Source: Cudoniella acicularis | Taxonomy: Eukaryota > Ascomycota > Leotiomycetes > Helotiales > Helotiaceae | Length of the DNA: 64,000 bases | NCBI GenBank assembly: GCA_013054445.1 | Contig: JAAMPI010000050.1 | Coordinates: 1 to 64,000, forward strand | Direction of reading: 5' to 3' | In this document: in pieces, positions 14,788-26,190 of the stretch | How the letters are laid out: each line of letters starts with the position of its first letter | Position numbering within the stretch: the first letter of the stretch is position 1 | Program-made: the position numbers and the translations under genes | The notes under the pieces: model-generated | Told to the model about the DNA's origin: nothing | Database searches by the model: none | Seen by the model: the letters and a program-made list of their open reading frames with translations, nothing else

Positions 14788-15877
14788 ATGGCAGCTCAAC
14801 GCGCAGCCCAGATTACTGGCCATTTGAACTACCCAAAGGGGCTCCTGGCTGGTCAGGTAGCTATCATCACTGGCTCCGGGCAAGGAATTGGCGCAGAAGC
14901 AGCACGTCTTTTTGCCAATGAGGGCGCCAAAGTCATAGTATCGGATATTGATGCGGGTGAGGAGCTCTTCATCCAAAGACCTTAATGGATACTGACCCGT
15001 CACAGCGAAAGCAAATGCCGTCGCCGAGAATATCAACAAGTCTGGAGGGAGTGCAATTGCTGTCGCAGGAGACATGCTCGACTCCGAATACCTCAAGACG
15101 CTTGTTAAGAAAGCTGCTGAGTTTGGTGATGGAAAAATTCACGTCATCGTAAATAATGCAGGGTATGTTTTCTTTTTCTCCGCAAATTGTTTATCTACTG
15201 ACTGTAGAAGGTATACCTGGGACGGCGTAATCCACAAGGTGAACAACAATATCCAGTACAGAATGGGCATTCGTTATCTAGCAGAGACCTGGAAAATGCT
15301 CGATTTGAACTTGCCACTTGAAGTCTAGGATGCGTTGCTGATTACTTTGGGTCATGGACAACAGATGACCGATAAACAATGGGAAAACATCATAGCCCTC
15401 CACAATACCGCACCCTTCAAGCTCGTCCGCCAGGCTGCTCCCTTTTTCCGAGTTACAGACGGCGAGCCTCGCTGCATAATTAATATCTCTTCGACATCCG
15501 GTGTGCATGGAAATGCCGGGCAAGCAAATTACGGATTGGCCAAGTCTGGTATCAACGGCCTAACAAAAGTGATTGCAAAGGAATGGGGCCCAAAGTTTGG
15601 AGTTAGGTGCAACTCGATTGCTTTTGGGCATATTTTAACACGATTAACGGCCGCAAAAGAAGAGGGTGCGTTTGTTACCACGCCTGACGGAGAGAAGATT
15701 GCTCTCGGCATACCAAATGGACAGGGAGCGAAATCTCCGGATGCCAATAATGATATTCCTTTAAGGAGGCCTGGGACGGCAACCGAAGCAGCGAGCAGTA
15801 TCTTAGCACTTGCCAGCCCGCTTTGCAGTTACATAACTGGGCAGGTAATAATGGTAACTGGCGGAAGGAATATGTAG
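14788..15877 (+). CDS. Short-chain dehydrogenase/reductase, FabG-like
   Basis: An NAD(P)-dependent classical SDR, closest in character to 3-oxoacyl-ACP reductases. My exons are 14788-14956, 15006-15162, 15211-15238 and 15365-15877, giving 288 aa. It shows the cofactor motif TGSGQGIG (about residues 31-38), the NNAG motif at the end of exon 2, the catalytic Ser in INISSTSG, and the YGLAK Tyr/Lys pair. The C-terminal GQVIMVTGG is also typical. A 28-nt micro-exon encodes YTWDGVIHK. I chose the acceptor at 15210 rather than the AG three bases upstream because it gives the usual NNAGYTWDG. The third intron is 126 bp; the first two are 48-49 bp. The substrate is unknown. The gene is intact, with all catalytic residues present. 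Confidence 0.88.
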
Positions 15878-16712
15878 GATAAACTGAAGCAATTGGTTAT
15901 TCCCCTCGAAAAATTCTGCATTGCTCTGATCTTCGCTGATACCTGTAAAATCGCATCTTCCACAGGTTATTGTCATCCGATATCATCAAGTGATGATCTA
16001 TATCAGCTTTTATGTTGGCCGCCTGATGCCGTCGAGTTACTTCATCGCAACAGCCTCACACTATCATCAAACAAGCAATTCCACAGTAATCTTACGAAAA
16101 ATGGCCATGAAAGGCGGGAGATTTAAATTTTATACCTATTAATTGCACACCATTCATTACATTTCCCTTGTTGCCAACTTTGCTAGTCTTTCAAGCTCGC
16201 TACCTAATATCGTCAGAAATTCTATATGAAACGCCCAACGTCGCGTTCCAACGATTTTTATCGACCATTTCTGTTGATTATGATGAGTCATTCCAACTCT
16301 ATGAAGCTGGGAGCTTTTCTTGCTATGAAGGTGTTCAGAAAAAAGGAAGGGCGGCCCAGGGTGTAGTTTCCCTACCTGCACCTGAGCAACACAAATAAGG
16401 AATGGTTACAACCAATCTTTTTCTTCAGATGGATGTTCTAGTCTATTTCCTGTTGGTACGGCGCGAACTAAATAAAAGGCTTTTCTCATGTCTCTGATTT
16501 CTCATTCCTTGAAAGTCCTTGCGAATTACACATTTTCTATGCAACCATCTCCGGAGCGTTGCCTCGCCGAATCTTCCCCACCTCGACACCGCGCAAACAC
16601 CGGAACGAATCTATATTGTATCACTAGTATGTTCTAATATTTGCAAACATGCGTCTCTAATTTGTTTGCTGCAATGCTGATTCTGAACCAGGTACTTCAC
16701 CGAAAAGCTAAA
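15878..16712. other. Intergenic, no supported gene
   Basis: About 0.8 kb of mixed sequence between the reductase and the F-box-like relic. Short frames up to about 77 codons lack recognisable features. CT-rich stretches near 16490-16620 may be promoter of the downstream gene. Confidence 0.4.
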
Positions 16713-17330
16713 ATGGAAGCGAATCAAACGAATTCCCGGCTATTGGCTCTGCCACAAGAGATATTGCTCATCATATTGGAGATAGCATGTGGACATAGAG
16801 AGCCACTGAAAATAGAGCCGAACTCTGAGCGATGGATGTTTTCAAATCCGAGTTACCAAAGGGGCGTATGGACGCGACACGCTCTCGCTGGAATCGGTTT
16901 GGCTGCCACCTGCAAACACATCAGGAGCCTTGTAGATGGCAATATGCTATTTTACAAACCCAACACCTTTAAGTTCAACAATCCAAGCCATTTTACCCAT
17001 TACATTTCCAGCATCGGGCCAAAACGCGCTGTAACACTCAGTTCAGTCGAAGCTCGATACGTCCCTTGACTGGCTGTTGGTTTCGTCAGAGCGCCTAATT
17101 TCGACACAGCTCTCAATAGTCTTGAAAACCTCACAAATTTCACGTTAGTACATATTGAGGAAATTTTCGACACTCCATTTGCGAAGGAAAATAATTTAGA
17201 GAAGATGATTCTTTTCCCACTCTTTTGTCGCAAACTTCAGTCTATCACGATCAAATGGCCTGACGGGAGTCAAGCGTATTGGAATCTAAAGACGCCTACT
17301 CCAAAGCTTCAGGTCGATTTGAAAACCTAG
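16713..17330 (+). pseudogene. F-box-like protein, broken by an in-frame TGA
   Basis: From the ATG at 16713 the protein begins with an F-box-like segment (LLALPQEILLIILEIACG), then continues with GLAATCKHIRSLVDGN and LFYKPNTFKFNNP. It aligns along its length with the intact protein at 22663-23821, sharing the leading LP-x-x-x-x-x-I-x-EI helix, a K-x-I helix, FYK-x-N-x-F-x-F and a P-x-x-A-x-T core. A TGA at 17067-17069 interrupts the frame, yet 87 further codons remain open to a TAG at 17328-17330 and carry leucine-rich, LRR-like sequence (LENLTNFTLVHIEEIF). One CGA-to-TGA change would explain the break. F-box proteins link substrates to SCF ubiquitin ligases. It is probably a recent pseudogene, although readthrough or a truncated 118-aa product cannot be excluded. 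Confidence 0.6.
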
Positions 17331-17920
17331 CCGTACCGTTATTTCAAAACCCCCTTGTCACGGCCTCGAGTGAATCTGGCCGATTACAATTCCTCTCGAG
17401 ACAAAATCATCCAGGACATTGACCGGGTCATCCAGAAGAGACTCCAGGAACCCTCTGTTACGAACGTCTCGTGCGCTCCAACCAATTGCGACAATTCTAC
17501 CCAAATTCAGTCCCCTGCAAGACCACAATTAAGGTGGAGGCTTCAGGAAGAGTGGCACCTGCCCTGAAAAGTCTCTCAAGTAGCTAGTGACACTAGCGCT
17601 GTTGACTCAAAACACAAAAATATATTGAATTCGAAGCGAGTCTCGGGGCTAAAAAAAAAGCTTGTAGTCCTAACCCGCTCGCCGTCCTCAAATCATTTTC
17701 TTGTCGGTTCAAATGTTTGTCTCTCTGCTACTTCGCCTTTCTTTTCAACATCCAACTTTCTTCTAGAAGAAAACGCGAAAAAGTTTCTGTTTGAGACCAG
17801 GCAACCTCATTTTTACCTCACCCTCAGACAACGCGACGCTAATTCAAAACACCTTCAACTATTGAAATTTGACACAACAATATCACCTCGGTTCTTGAAC
17901 CTGGTGAATCGGTGGCGAGA
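17331..17920. other. Between F-box relic and 2EXR gene; frame fragments
   Basis: A continuation of the upstream relic may be present: residues LADYNSSRDKIIQDIDRV (about 17373-17428) look helix-like and follow in the same frame, but I cannot assign them. The rest has no supported gene. Confidence 0.35.
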
Positions 17921-19469
17921 ATGGCACAAAAAGAACGAGATCCTCCGAGATCCTCCCTAGATGAGACAACACCAGTGGGGAGCAGAGCCAGTTTAGAGTC
18001 TGCCCCTGTGGCTTTGAACTGGTACGCAACATGTGGGGCAGAAATCGCAGGTTCTTTTCAGCGCTCTAGAGAGCTCCAAGAAGATAGTAAGATGTTTTTC
18101 ACCTTTGGTTGGAAGCCGCCATTAACTTGCCTCCAGCAGACTCGTTCGAGAAAGAGAGCAAGCCCACTTCCCCAGAGCTTCTTAAATCCGTACGAGAAGA
18201 GCGTACCGAAGAATTCGTTTATAATGATGGTATGCGTTATGTTTTCGGATTCCTAGGGACAGACCCATGAGCTAATGCAACCACGCAGAGGATTGGATAA
18301 TCACTTCAAGACCAATGGTTCCTTTTGTGAAGGGCCTGGCGGGCCTGGATCATAGCGCGTACTACATTCCAGTTCAAGTTCCGTGGCCCACCCAACATCA
18401 GTCGATAACAGAATTTCACCTCTTCCCAAAACTTGTCCCGGAGATACGCAGCGCAATCTGGGAGCTTGCTTTACCTGCTCCCCGAGTGCTACCCGTGTGT
18501 ATAGGTAAATGGTATGCCTGGCACTTTCTCAAATCCTCAGTCGAAGAGATTGATGCAGTCTATCTTGACTCTACCGATTGTCTTCCGACCGAACCCCCTC
18601 TACGCCTAACATGCAAAGAATCCCGCCAAGTTTTCTTTCGCAACTACCAAGTTTTGAAATGTCTAGACTACTTTGGCCCCGAAACCTGTGACCAGGCTCT
18701 TCTCTCGGAATTACCACATATCAATGATGAACATCCGGCGTTCGTCCTCCGCCCCAATGAATATGTCTCTTTTCGAAGGGATACTATTCTGTTTCGAGAA
18801 CCGACGTTACTAGCCCTCGAAAAGAAGAATGGCTTCTTGGATCTCGCGAACTTGGTACACCTTGCCTTGAATTACACAGAGGCTGAAGAAGAAGAAGCAG
18901 AACGCATCCTCCAGATCACCAAGACATGCCCCAAACTAAAGGCACTGACTCTGGTTCTCGGGAAAGACGTACGACGCGTCCACGCGGAATCTTGGCACTA
19001 TCACCTCTTGGAAATCGACAATGGCTTTCTGGATATTCAGCACTTCCTGAATGAGGAATTTCATGATGATGACGTGGATTCTCTGGTGGGAGATGACCAC
19101 GTCGATATTAGCCCAGAGATCGAAGACTTCAACGACCTTGCCGAGACAGACAAAACCACTCTCTGGCCCATGTTGCATGCAAATTTGCCAGGCATACAGC
19201 TTAAAGTCTCGATGATGGCGTACTTAGATCCATCAAACGAGCACCCGAGAGAATTATTGTGCTCCGTACGGGTTCCACTCATTCCTCGAGCTGAGAAATA
19301 TTATTACTCGAACGTTGCCTATTACACATGGAGACCTTACCTACGGGAAGAATTGAGTACTCTCACGCTCCTGGATTTTATTAGCCATCATATCAAATGC
19401 TCATCAGATGGAAGGTTCATGACGCATGAATACAGTGGGGTCAGCAGGATCTTTGAGGAAGTTGATTAA
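17921..19469 (+). CDS. 2EXR-domain protein, full-length copy
   Basis: Fungal 2EXR-domain proteins have no known biochemical role. The firm part is exon 18289-19469. It starts with DWIITSRPMVPF and contains the 2EXR core FHLFPKLVPEIRSAIWELALPAPRVLPV, then LRLTCKESRQVFFRNY, a leucine-rich middle and an acidic C-terminal third. Upstream, exon 18092-18229 (ending EEFVYND) joins across a 59-bp intron with a GCTAATG branch site. A first exon from the ATG at 17921 to 18050 is tentative because its intron would be only 41 bp with a weak GTTCTT donor. That model gives about 482 aa. If only the last exon were used, the ATG at 18315 gives 384 aa. Paralogues at 33.8 and 37.0 kb share the F-x-YN-x-x-DW-x-x-T region and its phase-1 intron, which supports the upstream exon. 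This is the most complete copy in the window. Confidence 0.75.
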
Positions 19470-20008
19470 GCGGGATATTTCCGTAGGGAAATGAAAAAAA
19501 GAGAGCGATTGGCTCGTCTTCGGAAATGCGAATGAAGTCACAATTACAGCTATCTAGGTGGCTGTCAGAAAGGTAGACGATAAGAGGAAGGTGAATTCGC
19601 AGGGTATTGTATAGATTTCCTTTTGATAAACTCCCTCCATCCGCAGGATGTCTTCGAAGCTTAGGATTTCTCGCAATCCCAATGGGGCTGTGCTGGAGCT
19701 CTCAGATTTTTATTTGAATCGGCGATTCCATTTTCTCGGTAACGGGAATGTATCTAGAGAACGGGAGATGGAGAGGGGAAGAAGAGGGCGGCGGAGATAA
19801 AGATGCACCCATGCCCAGTCACTTCAGGCTCAGCGTCAACCACTTCATGTGCTTACTTGAGTTTTTACTCTCTTTTTCTGTTTCCTACTATGTGAAACTT
19901 GAAGCTTCTGGACAATTAAATAGCTCTCCAAGTATGTGTTATTTTATCTCCTTTTTTGCCTCCACATTCTACTAATATCTCACCTCACCACCAACCCTGG
20001 CACAACAA
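19470..20008. other. Convergent intergenic region
   Basis: The 3' flanks of the 2EXR gene and the minus-strand reductase meet here. No gene is supported. The sequence is AT-richer at the right end. Confidence 0.5.
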
Positions 20009-21004
20009 TCACTTACCTTCAAGCCCCAAAGTATTAAGCGTAAGCTTCCACAACCGCTCTTCCTTCCCCTCATCATAAGCATACTCCTTAACCCCCCTAA
20101 CACCCGGAACAAGCGGCTCAAAAGTAGCAACCTCACAATTCTCCAAATACTTGCCACCTTTCCCCTCCCACTCCTTCCCCACAGCTGCCAACACTGTCGT
20201 TGCAGCACCCTGCTCAGGACTCTTCATCCAATTAACTACCATCGGATTCGCTGCATGTCCTTCTAGAACCTCCTTCGGAATATGCATTTGCAAACCCGAT
20301 GCAATACCCCCTGGCATTAAGCTCAGCGCATGGAGTCCCTTTGGCCCAAAATTCCGGTCGACGAAATTGGCCATGTAGATTTGCGCGAGCTTGCTTTGGC
20401 CGTATGCCTTATCTGGTTGGTAGGCGTCTTCTTCTTTCAGGTTGAAATCGTCGAATTGGATTTCTGATGCGTGATGGCCGGAACTTGACACGTTTACGAG
20501 GCGGGAGTTGAATTCTGGTGTGGAGGATTTCAATAGTGCATCTTTCAATAGCCAGAAAAGGAGGAAATGCCCGAGATAATTGGTTGCGAGTTGGGTTTCG
20601 AAACCATCCACGCTTTCTTCTCGCGTAGGCACCATCATAATGCCCGCATTGCAGATCAAGACATTTAGTTTCGTGCTTTTCTCCAGAAATTGCGCAGCAG
20701 CAGCTCGAACTGATGATAAAGAACTGGTATCTAACTCCAAAAGTTCAACACGACCGGGTTCGAGGAATGAAGCACATGCTGCCTGTCCCTTCTTAAGGGA
20801 ACGCACAGCAAGGAAGACTCGTGCGCCTGTAGATGCGATGGCGCGTCCAGTCTCGATGCCGATTCCAGATGAGCAGCCGGTTATGAGGAAGACTTTGTCG
20901 GTGAGGTTTCCGATGAGGTTTTCATCGGTGATTATTTGGAGGGCAGTGGGGCGGGCGTCGCCTGGTCCTGAGGTAGTTTTGTGGGCGAGGGCGTAGCGGG
21001 ACAT
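20009..21004 (-). CDS. Short-chain dehydrogenase (retinol-dehydrogenase/WWOX-like)
   Basis: An intact 331-aa single-exon SDR. The Rossmann motif TGCSSGIG lies at about residues 43-50, with VLICNAGIM (an NAG motif) near 134-142, the N-Y-L-G-H motif (ATNYLGHFLLF), catalytic Ser in VNVSSSGHHAS, and AYGQSK supplying Tyr and Lys. This set is typical of the SDR class that reduces retinal-like or lipid carbonyls, and fungi have many. The substrate is unknown. The start at 21004 is the first ATG, and the N-terminal 35 residues precede the fold. The stop follows GGTAAG; a GTAAGT donor-like sequence overlaps it, so an alternative spliced 3' end with a few different residues is possible. Confidence 0.85.
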   Translation of the reverse strand: MSRYALAHKTTSGPGDARPTALQIITDENLIGNLTDKVFLITGCSSGIGIETGRAIASTGARVFLAVRSLKKGQAACASFLEPGRVELLELDTSSLSSVRAAAAQFLEKSTKLNVLICNAGIMMVPTREESVDGFETQLATNYLGHFLLFWLLKDALLKSSTPEFNSRLVNVSSSGHHASEIQFDDFNLKEEDAYQPDKAYGQSKLAQIYMANFVDRNFGPKGLHALSLMPGGIASGLQMHIPKEVLEGHAANPMVVNWMKSPEQGAATTVLAAVGKEWEGKGGKYLENCEVATFEPLVPGVRGVKEYAYDEGKEERLWKLTLNTLGLEGK

Positions 21005-22662
21005 GCTGGTGTTGACAGTGTTTGGCTAAGGTGTTGGGGGTATGGTGTGTATTGATCTTTGAGATGATATGGATGTTGGAGGGGTTTTGAGGGTGGTGAT
21101 TATTAGGGTATAGAGGAGTCTGCGGCTGAAGATCAAGACCCGACGCATCCGAGGAAATTGCTTAGCATTTGATTCTGGTCTTTGGCATTTGTGGTTGTAA
21201 GGATAAGGATCCTCCCATTTATCTTGTCAGTAACACTTGCTTTCAGCTCTCTCGTTCAATCACTCGAATCGACATGCTGGTCAGCTTATGAAGCCACATC
21301 GTTGAGTCATGATCCTTTTGATTTGTTTCTGAATTGCCGGATAAGGAATTTTTCGTAAGCCAAGGCGACGCTGCGGGGATCTAGCTAAATTCTCGATCCA
21401 TGGCGTGGCTTGCGCGATAGAACTCTCTCGTGTCAAGCTTAAGATGACAATTCTGTATTTCGTGAAGGATTGCTCCGGCGGGAAGTTGTGTTGTGCCGAT
21501 TCGGGGAGATCTTGGGTTGTTTTGCGATTGTTGAGGTGTTGTCGCGTCGTGATCGCCGGAGGTTTTGATGCCCCGCATAACTTGGGCATAAAGATTACAT
21601 AATTTGCGGAGTTGCGCAAATAGATATCGCTTACACTACCCCGCTACCCCTATCCTTTACCCCACCATCTGGTTCTGCAAACTCAACTTATTTGTTTCTT
21701 GCAGGAAGATTTTAAAGATGTAAAATGTTTTGAAGTGTTGCACTCTTTCGCCTTTTTTGATTGGAACATCATAAGATTTAGATTCTCAACGTTGTCCATG
21801 ACTCTAGGAATGCGGACGAGCGGTTGTTGCGCTTCCCGAAGTCAACTAAAACACTTTGAAAGTTCAACATGTCAAAAGAAAGAAATATTTGTGACATCGT
21901 TATAATAGGTAAAGCAGAAGCCAAGGTACGGATGGGAATAATTGTTTGGGACTTTTAATGTATTGTTGGTTTTTTTGCGTTTCGTGATTTTGGCTAGGAA
22001 ACGGGACCTCTTAAAAGGCTTATCATTATTTGCTTGGATTATGGCTGTAGCTGGAAACTACCAAAATGTTGTACTTTAGAACATTGAAATGAATTGTCAA
22101 TCCACTAGTCTTTTGTTATGTAGAAATAAAAATTGTATTGATTATACCGTGAAGAGCTTAGTGAACTAACTAGTCACTTGCCTTTTGTGCAACTGTTATA
22201 GCAGAATGTCTTATGGCTAATAATTATTGTATTTCAAAAATAAGCCTTATCTAAATGACTCATCAATGGTCATATCTGTTTACTTACAGCCTATATCTCT
22301 TTCTAATTCACCGAGGAAGAGCCGTCAGTATCAAAAGCTATAATGAGGCTGAGGATGACTTCGTCAACCCTTGCAACAGCTCTGCACCTAAGAGGCTAAA
22401 AGAAATAATCTAGTCGCGATTGAATGCAAACACATTTCATCAGTTTGTGACTTTGAAGGGGGAGAAATGCCTATTCAATAGAGAGTGGGAAGTCGCTGGC
22501 TATTGCAAAGCGCTTAGTGGTCTGCCTCTATGGGTCGCTTTACTTATACTACCCTCTCGGTTGTTTTTCTTTACCTACGCCTTCCATAATAATAACATCG
22601 ACACCGCCTTTGCCATTTCTAGCAACAGACACACCCGCTACACTGAACCTTATTGACGACCA
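21005..22662. other. Intergenic, no supported gene
   Basis: About 1.65 kb. The part near 21000-21250 is the promoter of the minus-strand reductase. The remainder becomes AT-rich (about 21900-22300) with no coding signal that I trust. Confidence 0.45.
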
Positions 22663-23821
22663 ATGCACTGCATAGACTTTCACTTCACAGTAAGTACAAG
22701 GTCTTTGAGGACTCTCTACTTAACTAACAAGAGACTTTCAGTTCTACTACCGAAAAGTCATGGGGGCCTTTATTTCTAAAATCTTTGGCACGCTTTGGAA
22801 ACGACTTCGAGCCAAGTTAATGACAGAAAATAAAAATAACGAAACGACCACGCAGCCACGCGTACTCATGCTCCCTCCGAAACTTCAACTGAGAATTTAC
22901 GAAATCGTATCTACCCACCACGAAAATATCCGACCAGATCAATGGCTGTCTGGGAAAAATACATTCGTGAACAACCTTCCGTGGCGCTACCTTGGTGGTA
23001 GAATTATTCGCGACCCTGCTCGCACAAATGGACGCCTGCCTCCAGCGCTTTCAGCATTCGAGCTGTTAATGGCGAGTAAAACGATCTACAACCTTGCCAG
23101 TCAGGAGCTATTCTTCTACAAATGCAACATATTCGAATTCGGGACTCTCTTAGAAATGCTCCCGTACCTGATTGCCCTTACACCGGAACCTCGAAACGCA
23201 ATTACGTCTATCGATGTAGGCTGGTTTGATTCTGTTGATATGGGCCCGGATTTTCTTTTTCTCTCTGCTTGCGCTGGGCTGCGAGAGCTAACCGTAGACA
23301 TCAATCATATGGGGTACTTCTTCGAACCCGGCGTCACACACCTCTCTCAAGCTGTAGGTTACGATCACCTGTTGAGACTTCGAGGGCTTAAGCACTTTAA
23401 GTTTCGATACCTCAATAGAGGCCCGTACAACCTCATCGGCATGGTCCTCAACCCCGTGCGTCTTTCCTACGACCCGGCAAGTACCCGGGTGGAAGTCCTT
23501 AAAGAAATCTCGTGGATTGAGGAAGATATCAACGCTGCCGTGACCAAGAATAGATCGGAATCAGATCTTGTAATCTCTTTGAAAGAGTTGAGAGCAGCAG
23601 CAGCTTTGACGGATATTGAATCAAGAGACCAGACACTTCTTCCGACAATTGCTGCCCCTGAGATTGTCATCCCCGAGCCGGCACCCGTTCCATGGATGTT
23701 GCGAGTCTGGGTCGATCCTGAAGTTACAGAGTGGATGGAAAATGATGGGCCTCTTGACCTTTGGGCCAACGCTGCTAACGATACACAAGAGGACCAAGAC
23801 ACAACTCAAGTCGAATGTTAG
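22663..23821 (+). CDS. F-box-like/LRR-like protein, intact paralogue
   Basis: The main frame from the ATG at 22760 encodes 353 aa. An F-box-like N-terminal segment (LMLPPKLQLRIYEIVSTHH) is followed by a helix (ALSAFELLMASKTIYNLAS), FYKCNIFEFGTLLEML, an LRR-like stretch (ACAGLRELTVDINHMG) and an acidic, proline-containing tail. It is a paralogue of the broken gene at 16713. An intron with perfect signals (GTAAGT, then TTAACTAACAAG and TTTCAG) lies at 22690-22741. Splicing it joins an upstream ATG at 22663 in frame and adds 15 residues. If translation starts at 22760 instead, the protein begins MGAFISKI, which fits the N-myristoylation pattern (Gly2, Ser6). I give the wider span and cannot decide the start. 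It may act as a substrate adaptor of an SCF ubiquitin ligase, by family analogy only. Confidence 0.7.
22690..22741 (+). other. Intron with canonical signals in the 5' end of the F-box-like gene
   Basis: A GTAAGT donor, an ACTAAC branch point and a CAG acceptor span 52 bp. Removing it places the ATG at 22663 in frame with the ATG at 22760. Confidence 0.7.
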
Positions 23822-24913
23822 CTTTCAAGGTCACTTTTGTTGACAGAGGAATATTCCGATGGTTGTTGAGGAGCTGTCGCTAGAGACAAAATTCGGAGAG
23901 CAATTTAGTCTCTATCAGCGTGAACGCAAATAATATATTTCATCTCACAAAATTTTAGTATCTTGTGACTTTGTAAGTAACTTCCCACCTCGCCCTCATA
24001 CCTCAACAAAGCTTGACATGTTTTGCAAATGGTTAATTTTGATTTTAAATACAGGTTTTCTTGCACTATACTTACGAATACTTTCACTGGTCTTGTAACT
24101 TTCCATACTCGTGAGGGTTTTCTGGTAAAAATCGATGCTGGCTTCTTATACGGCGGTTCCTCTAACGAATTACAACAACAAATGTTAGAGGGGGATGGCT
24201 GTTGATAGGTGATATACTAGAGGGGGGGGAGCTAGGTTTTCTCCTTTTCACTTTAGGAAGAGTGAGCAGGCTTTGGTTACAGCCGGCATGAGCAATTGGG
24301 TGATCTTGGATCAATTTCTTGGACCATCCTAGAGTTAGGTACTGCTAGGCACAGAATGAAAAACTTAAAAACGTAAAAACACTTTTGCAATTTTAAGCCA
24401 ATTTGTCGAAGAAACCGCAATGATTTTGTGCCCACAGGGATGATGAAACTGTATTATAGCATCGACCGCTTTGCAAGTCGCGAGATGCCACTCAACACTA
24501 CACAAGAATTAAATAACAACAACTTAAATAGAATATCTGACTATCCGAAACAATTATAAAGGCATCAATTATCTTTGGCCATATATCTCAAGAATATCGT
24601 ATGTTAATATAGTGTTTGTTCTTTGAAGTGTTGTGAGGGGACTCACGAACCGGGAAGCGATTGAAGGAATAAGTTAGGAAATTCAATGTGATTTGTGCCG
24701 GAAGCACAATGCGCTATCTCACACTAAAGGAATTAAAACAGGACGAAGTTGCACATTTAAATTAGGTGGGATTTAAATAAACCCAAGGAACTCTCCAAAT
24801 CTCTTCAGACAAATGTATAAACCAAACCCAATTTTCTTATTTTAAACTTCCACGATAAAACAGCTCCCGCAAAAAAAAAAAAAAAAAAGATTTAACTATT
24901 TAGTTATATTGCG
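23822..24913. other. AT-rich intergenic region
   Basis: About 1.1 kb without a supported gene. A run of about 19 A's lies near 24870-24889, just beyond the 3' end of the coiled-coil gene. Confidence 0.5.
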
Positions 24914-26190
24914 TTACGCCTCATAATTCTTGGAGAATGTTAGCAAAGTTGAGAAGTTCTATAAAAGAAAATTAGACTCACCTCCCAATTTACCCCACCC
25001 TTCTGACCTCCCTCAGAAGAAATTTTATTACGGTACTCGGTACCCCATGCCCAAAAACCTGTGAGCGAAATGGAAAGAGCGATCGCGCAGACCCCAGCGA
25101 GAGATATGTAAAAGAGAGCAAGGATTTCTGCGCTTAAATCTCTGATCTCTCGCAGGTGGCGAATGACCACCGGGAACCCACCTATCGCACGAGGCCAACG
25201 AGACACAGTCGAGCTATTCGACGCCGAGTCACCAGTTTGGGATGGAGGTGGACCAGGTGGCACGTGTTTCTCTCTTTCAGGATTTGGCGGGGGCTTTGGA
25301 GCCGCGTTTTCCTCTGCAGCTTGTTGTTCCTCTGCTCTGGTGACTACTTCTCCCTGTTCTCGAAGTTCTTCCAAAATTTTGTGAGCCTCTTCTTCAGTAT
25401 CTATACCTTCGAAAACTTCTTCTCCCTCCCATACACGTTCTTCCAGTTCAGCCGCCTCATTCAGCCGCGCAATTTGTTCACGGGCCTGAGCACGTACCGC
25501 AGCACTGTGCTCTCCACCTCCAAATATTTCATCGATAGCAGTGCAGATAGCTCCCATCCTATTTAGGATAGCTGGAAGAAGTTGCAGAAGGGAGATTCTA
25601 AGCGCTTCTGTTTTCTCGATGAAGTTCGATTGAAGCCTAAGAAGCGAATTGTTTGACTCTACAAGCTGATTGAGAGCTTGTGCGCAATTAAGTATCTCGA
25701 CGTGTGTGGCCTGATTCTGCTGGAAATTTCGTCTTGCTATCGTGTCTTGATTTTCTGAGTGGATTCGTATGTCTTTGACCAGGCGTGCAATATCCTTAAG
25801 ATTCGCTTCTTGGGTTTCCGCCCGAATTTTTAAGTCATTGACATCGTTTGCAATCGTTACAACGACGGCGCGACTATGTTTCGCAATCTGTATCTTTTCA
25901 TTGTTGGCTCGATTGGCATTATCTATCAGACGTGACATATCCTCTCTTTCACCACGCTGTTTTTTCGATGGCCCCGACATGGGTGGATCATGTGCAGCAC
26001 GTTCTCCTGCTATGAGTGGATCGTGTACAGTATCTTCGCCTGCTGTTGGCTGATCGTGCGAAATATTTCCGGTATGACCGCTAGGTGCTGAAGGCGCCTC
26101 TTGGCTGTGACCTTCCTGGTCATTTTGTTGAGGAGATTCTGAATTGTTGCCATTGTCAGGCATCCGTTCTTCATCCTGAGAGGAGCTCAT
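24914..26190 (-). CDS. Coiled-coil protein with C-terminal membrane segment
   Basis: I do not recognise a named family. The start at 26190 (MSSSQDEERMPDN) is the first ATG. Residues 1-80 are polar and disordered, with repeated HDP/HDQ units (ISHDQPTAGEDTVHDPLIAG). Residues about 85-285 are helical and heptad-like (NRANNEKIQIAKHSRAVV, DIARLVKDIRIHSENQDT, EEEAHKILEELREQGEV). A Pro/Ser linker (KPPPNPEREKHVPPGPPPS) follows, then a hydrophobic helix of about 22 residues (LALFYISLAGVCAIALSISL) near residue 370. A probable intron at 24981-24929 (GTGAGT ... TTGCTAAC ... CAAG) replaces the unspliced tail by VNWENYEA and ends at 24914. The topology suggests a tail-anchored protein with a long cytosolic coiled coil. 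It is divergent from the RING-type gene at 27099, with 0.9 kb between. Confidence 0.65.

Noticed and set aside
17625..17960. 111-aa frame
   Set aside because: It does not start with ATG, and the following gene's first exon lies in a different frame. No domain is seen.
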